Part shown: piece by piece, positions 1 through 8,001 of the stretch
Layout: every line of letters starts with the position of its first letter
Numbering within the stretch: the first letter of the stretch is position 1
Assembly: GCA_011763485.2 (NCBI GenBank)
Contig: JAANSK020235519.1
Location: 1 to 24,097, forward strand
Origin: Isoetes engelmannii
Taxonomy: Eukaryota > Streptophyta > Lycopodiopsida > Isoetales > Isoetaceae
Direction of reading: 5' to 3'
Length of the DNA stretch: 24,097 bases
Program-made: the position numbers and the translations under genes
Notes under the pieces: model-generated
Seen by the model: only the letters and a program-made list of their open reading frames with translations
Database searches by the model: none
What the model was told of the DNA's origin: nothing

Positions 1-13
1 ATCTATCTGACAG

Positions 14-301
14 GCTCTTCCCTTGCTTTAGAATCTTATAAGGTTGTGCTGCAACTTCAGTGTTTGTTAGATTAGTACGAAATGCATATGTATGTTGCTC
101 TCCATATTTCCATTCTTGTTTCAAAATACCTGATAACATGCACAACCTTCACTCTGGGATTTCTGCAAATTTCAGGCAATTGCCATGGGTTCAAGCAGGG
201 CAACTGCATCTCCGTCTGGTTGTGTACCTTCTGGTGTGTACCTTCGTATTACTGGTATTACTGTGCGGCAACAATTGAATAGCTTGCTTTCAAGTGCTTA
301 G
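14..301 (+). CDS. Possible last two exons of an unidentified host gene
   Basis: Two short candidate exons, 14-42 and 176-301, join in phase 0. The second follows a good acceptor (TTTCTGCAAATTTCAG) and reads 41 codons to a TAG at 299-301, ending in ITVRQQLNSLLSSA. The donor after the first exon (GTTGTG) is weak. I do not recognise the protein; a Ser/Thr-rich stretch precedes a small amphipathic end. If real, it is the C-terminus of a gene whose body lies upstream of the window. A 41-codon open frame is not rare by chance, and other frames are also open here, so support is mainly the splice signal and composition. Confidence 0.35.
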
Positions 302-921
302 TGTTGTAAGGTCCTGAGGATGCAGCTGCATTATTGTATTAAGTAGATACCTGATGCCCTAAATATAGATATGATGTTAAACCCAGGTTTATTATTGATA
401 AAATATTACTTGATTCTGTTGTCGCTTCTCCATATCTTTATTCTTGCTGCAAGACACATGCAACCTTGTATTCTTATTGCTTCTACCAGATTTGCAAGGT
501 TGGCACAAATGTATATGAGATCTGTTTTTATACATCTGTTTTAAAAAAGAAAGGTGTCCAATTAGTGGTATCTTGGACATTGCATGAAGCAAACAAAATT
601 TGCATGCATATAGGCAATTGAAACATACCTGGGTACCAGCTACACAAAACTGCATGAAGAAATTCACCTCGTAGAGCAACAGAAGAATAACACAAAATAT
701 AAAAAATAAAGTATTAGGCCCACAGATTCAACAGAGGGATTGTTGATGAAACATTAAAATAACAACTGGACATACATTAGACATGGCCACTTCCAAATCT
801 TACTAAATCTAACTAACAAACAATAGATAATAAAAACCTTATTTGGAAACAACAGGTTACAGATCTCATCGATCAGAATCATACAACAAACTTAAATTTA
901 GCTAAGCTATTTGTTGAATCC
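302..921. other. Non-coding stretch between convergent gene ends
   Basis: AT-rich, with no convincing coding frame. An AATAAA at 705-710 on the plus strand and a TTTATT at 388-393 (AATAAA on the minus strand) could serve as polyadenylation signals for the two convergent candidate genes. The open antisense frame across 392-679 has a composition unlike a folded protein and no splice context. Confidence 0.4.
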
Positions 922-1246
922 TCAATGGGCAGGGACTTTCAACTTTTCAGGAGATACGTGGGCTTTTAGAATCCCTTGCAATGTTCGACCTTTGGCCCCT
1001 TTAGAATCGGCCTCCTTAACAGAAATAAGAAATGCAAAAGCATCACCAATGATTTAACAGGTGAGTGTCATACTCCACTAAACCCAGTTGAGAGATCTGT
1101 TGTGTGAACCTCTGCATCAACTGGCACAGCATTCCATTTGGCACAAAACCATCATCCATCATCCTGGTTGCATTCCATAGTGACAACAAAAACCCCAGAA
1201 TGATGTTAACGTCTTCGTTTTTGGGTTTGTGAAAGAAACAAAACGT
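922..1246 (-). CDS. Candidate 3' exons of an unidentified minus-strand gene
   Basis: Two antisense open stretches look protein-like. The first, 1246 down to about 1043, follows an acceptor-like TTTGGATTCATAG and encodes about 66 residues including LGFLLSLWNATRMMDDGF and LCQLMQRFTQQISQLGL, which look like amphipathic helices. The second, 1014 down to 922, follows a pyrimidine-rich acceptor (TTATTTCTGTTAAG) and reads 30 codons ending in KLKVPAH and a stop. I could not find a donor joining them in a consistent phase, so either an unseen exon intervenes or one of them is spurious. No family was recognised. The upstream part may lie between 1250 and 1850, but nothing clear was found there. Confidence 0.33.
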
Positions 1247-1850
1247 CTATGAATCCAAAAGAAAAGAGAGTACAGTGGAAGAATTTTTAGCTTTGTTAGC
1301 TCGATATTGAAGCATCACAAACAAAACGAGGTCAACTTTCCTGCAAAAAACGATTATCCAACACCGAAAGCATGGAGTAAATATGCAAAGAGATACAATA
1401 AAAAAACTTCCATCTGATGATAATAGCAGGCCAGAAGAAAGAACATAAAATACGTATAAGGCCCAAAAAATAGTATGAGATTACTTTTCTTACAGCAGAG
1501 ATCTAACTCATGGTCGTAGCAGGAGAATAATGAAAAAACATAAGGGCGGCACGTTAATCTTACCACAATGGATAGAAGCTGTCATTGCGGTGAAAAAACT
1601 CCATAGCATGTACATAAGGTATCCAAAGTCTCATAGAACTTGACGGCCATGAATAACCTAGATTCATGAAATCTGAAAGAATCTACATTGAAAAACATAA
1701 AGGATTATTAAGCTTATCTGAATGGACAGAAGCTAGCATTGCGATGGAAAATCTCCATGACCATATGCATTAGGGTATACAAAAATGGATTACCTAATCC
1801 GTCTCAATGGCTTTTCTTCATTATTCATTACCCGCAATCCTTTGTTACAG
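1247..1850. repeat. Non-coding DNA with a degenerate repeated segment
   Basis: Two related segments, about 1532-1630 and 1688-1785, share the order AACATAA, a TGGA-AGAAGCT stretch, CATTGCG and TCTCCAT or CTCCATA, about 155 bp apart. They are diverged and non-coding. The rest of the interval is AT-rich and shows no gene. Confidence 0.4.
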
Positions 1851-2125
1851 ATTTCGCCACTAATGGTGTGCTACCACATGGCTAAATGCTATGCCAGAAC
1901 CGACTCCGCCCTGATGACGCCCGGAATTTGCGACAGGCAGATCCGGCAGATGTTGTGGCTGTGATTGTGCGACGACGTTTCGACCCTTTTTTTAGTGCGC
2001 CACGTCACATTTCGTTTCGTGTCTTTTCAGGCTAACGTGGGAAATCTAGGCCGTCCACGTGGCGGAAAAACAAACGAACTAATCTGGGCCGTCGATAGGG
2101 GCGGAGGGACAGACATCACAGTTTT
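1850..2125. mobile_element. GC-richer unclassified transposable-element end
   Basis: This stretch is clearly richer in G and C than its surroundings. It has features common at ends of plant mobile elements: repeated CCACGT/ACGTGG motifs, GGGCCGTCGATAGG, and a closing TTTATAATATAGGA. Homology of the neighbouring antisense transposase-like gene stops here, so this is probably another element into which, or next to which, that gene was truncated. I cannot assign a family: no terminal inverted repeats or target-site duplications were recognised. Confidence 0.35.
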
Positions 2126-3212
2126 ATAATATAGGATATCCATTAGATGATAGACTGGACTATTGGGCAATTTCTTACAATTAGTGTCAAAGAAATCTAC
2201 CAGCCAAGCCTTTGCTTCCAAACAGTACATGCCAACTACTTTTTTTGGGTGACAGTAGTCATCAATACGTGGATTTAAATCCAATCGTTTCTGCACTCTA
2301 GCCATTCGCCCGCTCCCTATTGCATGCATGCTTTTGAAAGCGAGTTGACAAACAGTTTTTCATCACGTAGTAAGAAAAATTGTCTCCGGTCTCTGGCCTA
2401 ACGTGAATAGCCAAGTAGGATTCCTGGTCACCCTTGGTCATTGACAGAAAGTTTTGCCTTGCGCGCCTTATGGAAGAAAACGTGTAGGTGTGCAAACATT
2501 TCTTCTGACAGCATGTTAGCCTCCTTAACTGCCGCATGTATGTCAGGCCCATGAGCTTGTTCCGTAACACAGCTCGAAAACCCCTTTTCAAAGGATCCTT
2601 TTTAAATCTCTTCGCGTTGCTGTAGGGATTCTTGCAAGTTAGCCCTTGTATAGGAGGACTGTTAGGTACACCTTGGTTTCTAATAGGATTTGGTGGTGTG
2701 TGAAGTTCGACGTCACTTTCTTCTGATTGAGTTGAAGTGGAGCAGAACTGTGGAAAGAGTGTCCTTGATTTTCTCCTTAATGTGCAGACATCTTCCTCTT
2801 CAACCCTCTCTGTCAGAGAAGGTCCTTTAGTTCGTTGTGGAATTTGCCTAACAGACCGCGATATATCCTGCAGTGACCATTCTAGCTCCTGAAGAAGAGA
2901 AGGTGTATAAAAAATAGAAGTACTTCCAAGATTCTGTGCCTGTGGTGAAGGAGATGGAGAACAGTTGCCTTGACGGAGAGGGACAGGGGAAGGAGTTCTA
3001 AACATACACGAGCGGCGTAATTGGTGGATGGGTGATGGGGTGACAAATGTGGAAGAGACATGGAGCAAATGTACTGGGGACGGAGACTCCATCATTTCTA
3101 GCTGAGGATTCTTGCTAGAGTATGGAAAGTCCCATGGAAGTGGAGGCGTGCAAAACTTACCACGAAGATTGTCAGGTGGACTTCTGGGCGAGCATCGACC
3201 ATTGTGTGACAT
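2027..3212 (-). pseudogene. Broken transposase-like gene, divergent from the methylase gene
   Basis: The first ATG in a long antisense frame is at 3212; the frame runs to about 2298 and similarity continues in a second frame to about 2120. The N-terminal half is low-complexity with three roughly 17-residue repeats of the TPSPxxxL type, followed by acidic and basic tracts. The C-terminal part has LTCCQKKCLHTYTF, an ARQNFLSM segment and DQESYL, then further on AKAWLVDFFDTN and KKLPNSPVYHL. From memory, this order (CC..KCL helix, later an AKAW...YF...MP.S...HL block) matches uncharacterised transposase-like proteins common in cnidarian, amphibian and fern genomes. The family name is uncertain, and the part expected to hold a catalytic core is absent. 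It is frame-shifted near 2300-2330 and truncated, so inactive. It shares its promoter region with the gene starting at 3773. Confidence 0.55.
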
Positions 3213-3295
3213 GTTTGCTGCATGACAAATGCAGCTTATGTAAGACCTTTTTGAAAAGACAAACAAACTCCACTCCCAATGCAAACAAGCAAGTC

Positions 3296-3460
3296 CTATG
3301 CGTGCATAGGCTAAGTAATTAACAATCCGGCTACTAATTTGCCTATGCGCGTATAGGCATACTTAAAACTATTTGGTCTAAGAATCCAACAAACAAATCC
3401 TATGCGCGCATAGGCTCTGTAACTAACATTCTGGCTACTTCTTTGCCTATGCGCGCATAG
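3296..3460. repeat. Promoter copies of the CTATGCGCGCATAG palindrome, in two 104-bp-spaced units
   Basis: Four palindromes lie at 3296-3309, 3343-3356, 3400-3413 and 3447-3460; the last two are exact and the longest palindrome is 18 bp (3445-3462). They form two direct units of about 70 bp (3291-3361 and 3395-3464), each holding two palindromes 47 bp apart around a shared TCYGGCTACT spacer. They lie between the two divergent genes, where operator-like sites would be expected. Confidence 0.9.
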
Positions 3461-3470
3461 GCATCCGTAA

Positions 3471-3488
3471 AACCCTAAACCCTAAACC
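3471..3488 (+). promoter_or_regulatory. Telomere-like telobox in the shared promoter region
   Basis: AACCCTAAACCCTAAACC is about two and a half units of the plant telomere repeat CCCTAAA. Teloboxes of this kind are common in plant promoters near transcription starts and bind Myb-type and Polycomb-recruiting factors. It is 150 bp upstream of a TATA box, so a promoter role fits better than a telomere relic. Confidence 0.6.
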
Positions 3489-3640
3489 TGGCGCAAGTCA
3501 AAATTTTGTGTACAAGTTGTAGTGTGCTCTAAAAAACCAAAACACAATACTCAAACTCTAGGGCCATAAGCAAAGCCATGGGACGAAAACTAAGGATCCA
3601 TGCAACATTCCATAAGAAAACTACATCTACAAATACGGAC

Positions 3641-3648
3641 TATAAATA
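3641..3648 (+). promoter_or_regulatory. TATA box of the methylase gene
   Basis: TATAAATA lies 125 bp before the ATG at 3773. A pyrimidine-rich start region follows (TTTCATTTTCTACATACACA at 3661-3680), giving a 5' leader of roughly 95-105 bases with no upstream ATG. Confidence 0.65.
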
Positions 3649-3963
3649 AGCCGACCAGACTTTCATTTTCTACATACACACCTTGTCGCTAGGTGCCAGC
3701 GCTCCGCCTTCCAACTCTCCTCCTGCAAATTTGCCAACTACTCCTATACAAATCGCCACAGCACCAGCAGAAATGGAAGGACCACGGTACGGTTTTCCCT
3801 CTTGTAGTGTAGTTTAGGTCTTTCTTAGAATAAGTTTCTAGCAGTTTCTGCATGTTTCTAGCTTGTTTGAAAGTTGAAAAGAAGCCTGTTTGTAGTTCTT
3901 CTTAAACATGTTCTTGTGTGATTTTTTATTTTAAAGATGTTTTTGGGCTAAAAAGTTTTTGGG

Positions 3964-4070
3964 CTAGGCGTTCATAGACTTTTTACTATATTGTCTATGC
4001 GCGCATAGAAAAAATAGTTTTTTGTCTATGCGCGTCTAGACAAAATAGTTTTTTGCCTATGCGCGCATAG
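3964..4070. repeat. 31-bp-step palindrome array in intron 1
   Basis: Palindromes at 3995-4008, 4026-4039 and 4057-4070, plus a degenerate one at 3964-3977, start exactly 31 bp apart. The 17-bp spacers are T-rich and related to one another (AAAATAGTTTTTTG in two of them), so this is a small tandem array with a conserved palindromic core. Confidence 0.9.
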
Positions 4071-4635
4071 CAGAAGTTTACTTCTTCTGTTTTTTAGGCT
4101 TAGATCAAATCATTGTTTCTGTCTCTAAATTTCTGACTCTACGTGTTTGTTTTTTTAGTCGCAAGAAAAATCCAGCAAAGGGCGCTCCATCTGAGAAGGC
4201 AACGAGGGAGAAGGTCCCTAGAAGACAGAGGACTACTAAAAAGGTTCCAGCTGCAGAGCCTCCACCTCCAAATCACCTGCCCCAGCCGGAATGGTCCGTT
4301 GCTGATGATGGTTCTTACTTTTGTAAGAACTATCAGTGGCTAATGGTAAGGGGCAGTGATGCACCAAATACACATCACTTTGTGTACCTGTACATCTTCG
4401 TAAAAGCCAGCACATCAAAGGCTGCTGAGGAGTTCGCAGATTTTAAAAGGTGTAGAGGATCGTAGACGCACAACTGTACGGGATGCAATACATCAAACTA
4501 CGGGCTACTACCAAGGGAGCCGAGTCAGTTTATTTGGTGGATTTTGCCTTTTTTAAGTTGAGTTTGTCTGGTGACAACATGTGCGAGTACGTCCACAAGC
4601 TTTTAAAAGAAAAAATTGTAAGTAATGTTGTTTGT

Positions 4636-4649
4636 CCATGCGCGCATAG
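4636..4649. repeat. Single palindrome copy in the 57-bp intron 2
   Basis: CCATGCGCGCATAG differs from the consensus at one base and takes up a quarter of a very short intron (4618-4674). Confidence 0.85.
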
Positions 4650-5619
4650 GCTTTAGCAAACAATATCTTTGCAGGATCTTGTGGAAATCATCAACAAGAT
4701 GATTGCAGATGATAATGTGTTTCTGTCTGCTACTGAAGTGCTTGAGGAGGAAGAGGAAGATTTTGAGGAAGAGGCAGATGGGGACAAGGAGGATGAGACA
4801 GAGGAAGAGAGGGAGGTGGAGAGTGAGGTGGAGGTGGAGCCGGCCAGGAAGAAGGCCAAGAAGGCTAAGGACTGGCGCAAGGCCAGCCTTGAAGGCCTCC
4901 CTTGAAGATAAAGGAAAAGAAAAAGGACAAGGGAGAGTCCTCCAAGAGCTTGCCCCCTGCGCCAGGCACCAAGATTGCATCAAAAGGCAAGGACGTGGCA
5001 TCCCAAATGCTGGAGGATATTGAGAAGAGGTGTCGCGTCCTTGCATCATGCATTTACAAGTGGACTGGGTAAAGCTTTGCCCAAAAGATGGAATGGGTGC
5101 CAGGCCCTTACATGCAAGAAAGATTTACTCCGGGAACCTGATGGCCTTAAAAGAAAGAATCCGAGACAGGCCGAATGCTACAACTGCCCCCCATATATGT
5201 ATTGTCGATCCTTCCATCTGTATTAGCAAGACAGTTGTTCAAAGTAACAAGAGCACACTGCTATTCTCAGATTTATGCCGTTGTCTACGTTGGGGTAACT
5301 GACCAGAAAGCAAAATTGCTTGCCATAAGCCACAACGTAGACAATGAGTACATGATGAGCATGAGCTTTGTGGACAAGATTAAGTTCATGCACAGAGAAT
5401 ATGAAACCTTCCGGGCAGAGCACCAGGGCGAAAAGGACATTAAGGATGATCAAGCACTTTATCTCGCCCTGAGGGAGCAATGTGCTACTGAGTGCTACTT
5501 GACATACATCACGACTGATGCCAGGGCCTCCTTGATCAAATACAACAATTATTTTCAGCTTGCCTTTAGGCACGGTCGGGTAAGTTTTTTGAAATCTTGT
5601 CCTCGAATCTCATTTAACT

Positions 5620-5633
5620 CTACGTGCGCATAG
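5620..5633. repeat. Single palindrome copy in intron 3
   Basis: CTACGTGCGCATAG, two differences from the consensus, lies in the middle of the 86-bp intron 5580-5665. Introns 4 (5900-5960) and 6 (6862-6928) have none. Confidence 0.75.
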
Positions 5634-6138
5634 ACACTCAGAATTTTCTGCTGTGTGTTTTGCAGGTTTGGGAACTTCAAGAAATTTTTTTTGACATGTG
5701 GGTGGATGGAACTTTGAAGACAAAGGGGAAAAACCAGAAGCAAAAAGAAAAAAGTCGAGCCTGCAAAACAAAAAGACATGGGTGTCATGGCCTAGTGTGA
5801 AATGCAGGGCCTCAAAAACACAGAGAAAGTATGCGAGGTCCTGCAAAAAGTGGTTAATGGAGAATTCACCATGGAGGAGATGCAACATGAATTCAGACAG
5901 TGAGTACTGTGTCACTTTTTTTCTAGGTCTTGTCCTGTACTTACACTTTCTTTGTTGCAGCCAAAAAGATTGTGCCGTCTGCCAGCAACATCTCATGCAA
6001 CATTTAAATTGTGGCACCTGGGAAAAGGTTCGTGAGCTGTACCCGACCTGGTCTTCAGACGAAAAGATCAATCAATTTTCTTTGAATTTTACAAAATGGG
6101 TAAGTTTTTGTCTTTTGTTTTGATCTTGCTTTATTTTG

Positions 6139-6392
6139 TTATGCATGCATAGAAAAACATTGGTGTTGTCTATGCGCGCATAGACAATGTTGAGTTTTTG
6201 CTATGCTTGCATAGCAAAACTTCAACTTTGTCTATGCGCGCTATGCCCGCAACTTGAACTTTGTCTATACGCGCATAAACAAAGTTGAAGTTTTGCTATG
6301 ACCTCAATATTGTCTATGCGCGCATAGACAACACCAATGTTTTTCTATGCGCGCATGGACAAACTGGTTGCTGCTTTGCCATGCTCGCATAG
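6139..6392. repeat. Palindrome array and long inverted repeat in intron 5
   Basis: Eight palindromes start at 6139, 6170, 6201, 6232, 6265, 6314, 6345 and 6379; steps are mostly 31 bp, with a half-site at 6296 filling the one long gap. Copies 6170-6183 and 6314-6327 match the consensus exactly. Spacers are also related: the left arm (6139 to about 6240) read forward matches the right arm (about 6263-6358) read in reverse complement, including AACATTGGTGTTGTC and CAAAACTTCAACTTTGT. The intron RNA could therefore fold into a hairpin about 100 bp long. Confidence 0.88.
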
Positions 6393-7242
6393 AGTTGCAC
6401 TTTACTGACTACGCATTAATATTGCAGAAGAAAAAGGACCCGGTACCACCAGGTTTTTTAACCATGGTGAGGCTGGCAAAAGAAGAGAGGGCTAAATTGA
6501 AGAAGGTTCAAGAGGCCGGCACGGCTATTGTTCCTTCTGCCTTCAAGCAGTTTGTTGAGTTCGGGCAGAATTGTTTGTACCAAGTTTACCAGGGGAATTG
6601 TGTGAAAATCGACAAAACCCTAAAACCTGGAAACTTTTTGCTCTGCATTGCGGACATTCCCTATGGATTCAAGCTCCCTGACAGCCGTGGCGATGACGCC
6701 CCGTTCACTTACGAAGAGTTTGATTATTTTGTCAGACGTTTTGTTAAGATCAACACAGCACCTTTGTGGAGAATAGTTGTCTTCCACTCCACCAACCAGG
6801 CCGGAATGGTACAAGCCACCTTGAAAGAACACTGCAACGCTGGATACGAGCCTGCGGTGTGGTAAGTCTGCATCTCTTCTTAACTACTTGTCAGTATTTT
6901 TCACTAAGTTATATTCATTGCTTTACAGGATGAAGACCAATGTCCGTGGCCATGGTGGGGGTGCTAGACTTGTTAATGTTTTTGAACAGATACACATTGG
7001 TTATTACAACACTATTGGACAAAGAAGCATACTCCACTACAACACAACTGGAATGGACCTGCGCAATGCCTTTCTCTGCCCTGCAGTGACACAGAAACTA
7101 ACCGACCCAAATCACCAGGGCCGCGTTGTCAGTCCGTACCAGAAGCCCCAACGTCTAATAAACACGCTCTTGGAAATGTTTTCACAATCAGGAGACTGGG
7201 TTGTAGATGCGTTTTCGGGGAAAAACAAAATGCAGCAAAATT

Positions 7243-8001
7243 GAGGCAAGAACGAAGTCCAGTACTGCCTTCAATTTAAAAAAGAACGAAGTCCAGTCCT
7301 CTCTAATGCGAGCATAACCTCCAACGCCCCTTGAACACGCCGGAATTTCCCATGTTTTTTCTTCACCATAGATCAAATCTAACGACTCTAATGCCATCCA
7401 CGTGCACAATAATCCTACTTGGCGCAACATGGATACTCTATTTGCTTCAGAGTGTCAAGGCGTGAGATCATGAACTGAAGATGCTCAATAACGGCAACCA
7501 GATTACTGGTGATGAATATGCTTTCTGTATATAAAATTTTTGAGAAACTCACACTTGAAATTGTGGTGCACGATGAGCTTGTTTCTTCATTTGAGGGGAC
7601 AGATTAGGATACTTTGATTTCACAGAATGGTCTGGGCTAGGTGACCCTGAAGCAATATTTCTCAATGACTTTCCAAAACAGCGTAAGAAATCTCGAAGAA
7701 TCATTGTTTTACTTGCAAGTGCATCCTCACAGGCAATTGCAGTTGCATGTTTTCTCAACTTATCCCCTGGTGGTTCACAGAGCCAACCGGGCAGCTTAGA
7801 GGAAAAAAAAACAGCAAAAGCAAAGATGGAAACACTGAGGCAAGAACGAAGTCCAGTTCTCTCTAACGCTGGGCATAACCTCTAATGCCCCATGAACATG
7901 CTGGAATTTCCCATGTTTTTTCTTCACCGTAGATCAAATCGACGACTTTGAGTGCCACCCACGTGCACAATAATCCTACTTAGCGGCAACGTGGACACTA
8001 T
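7243..8001. mobile_element. Insertion with ~165-198 bp direct terminal repeats
   Basis: Direct repeats at 7243-7440 and 7837-8001 begin with GAGGCAAGAACGAAGTCCAG and share TGGAATTTCCCATGTTTTTT and CACGTGCACAATAATCCTACT. The left copy holds an extra internal duplication of GAACGAAGTCCAGT. They differ at roughly 15-20 percent of positions, so the insertion is old. The roughly 395-bp interior is occupied by an antisense host-gene fragment. Short terminal direct repeats around captured exons suggest a small non-autonomous element, possibly TRIM-like; no primer-binding site or clear repeat ends were found. A segmental duplication is the alternative. The left repeat abuts the point where the methylase gene is cut off. 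Confidence 0.6.
7441..7794 (-). pseudogene. Captured two-exon fragment of an unidentified host gene
   Basis: On the minus strand a poly-T acceptor (TTTTTTTTTCCTCTAAG) precedes an 80-codon exon, 7794-7553, encoding among others PGWLCEPPGDKLRKHA, ACEDALASKTMILRDFL and LRCFGKSLRNIAS. It ends at a perfect GTGAGT donor. A 47-bp intron follows, and the next exon from 7505 continues in phase with NLVAVIEHLQFMISRLDTL before running into the flanking repeat at 7440. Open frame, helix-like composition and matched phases show a real gene fragment with its intron, so it was copied at DNA level or from unspliced RNA. I do not recognise the parent gene. Confidence 0.65.

Larger units (their letters stand above)
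3773..7244 (+). pseudogene. Intron-bearing DNA amino-methyltransferase gene with ParB-like region, truncated
   Basis: Seven exons can be laid out with good GT-AG sites: 3773-3786, 4159-4617, 4675-5579, 5666-5899, 5961-6099, 6428-6861, 6929 to about 7220. Exon 1 (MEGPR) joins a Lys/Arg-rich segment that could be a nuclear localisation signal. Exon 3 holds an acidic tract, then VDWVKLCPKDGMGARPL and a helix-rich block with YVGVTDQKAKLLAISHNVDN, which resembles a ParB-like domain (weak match). Exons 6-7 hold a class-beta N4-cytosine/N6-adenine methyltransferase: motif IV as CIADIPYGF, motif X as SPYQKPQRLINTLLEMF, then motif I as WVVDAFSG. Family members continue with GT or GSGT; here the match ends exactly there and a repeat begins. 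Exons 2-5 contain several frame interruptions, so this copy is not functional. ParB-methylase fusions are known in bacteria and phages; spliceosomal introns show that this one is long resident in a eukaryote. Confidence 0.75.

Noticed and set aside
392-679. 95-codon antisense open frame
   Set aside because: Cys-rich composition without a motif, no splice or promoter context; probably chance.
3471-3488. Interstitial telomere or chromosome-fusion scar
   Set aside because: Only about two and a half repeat units, placed in a promoter with a TATA box; an ordinary telobox explains it.
4603-5049. Long antisense open frames opposite exon 3 of the methylase gene
   Set aside because: They are shadows of the acidic, purine-rich coding strand, giving Ser/Leu-rich low-complexity products.
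3296-6392. CRISPR-like look of the palindrome arrays (14-bp repeats, 17-bp spacers)
   Set aside because: The repeats are too short, spacers are related to each other rather than unique, copies sit within introns of a plant gene, and no cas gene is present.
3773-7244. Recent bacterial contamination or a viral insertion as source of the methylase gene
   Set aside because: Six plant-type introns, a TATA box and a telobox argue against contamination. No capsid or other virus gene was seen nearby, so a viral origin cannot be supported here.
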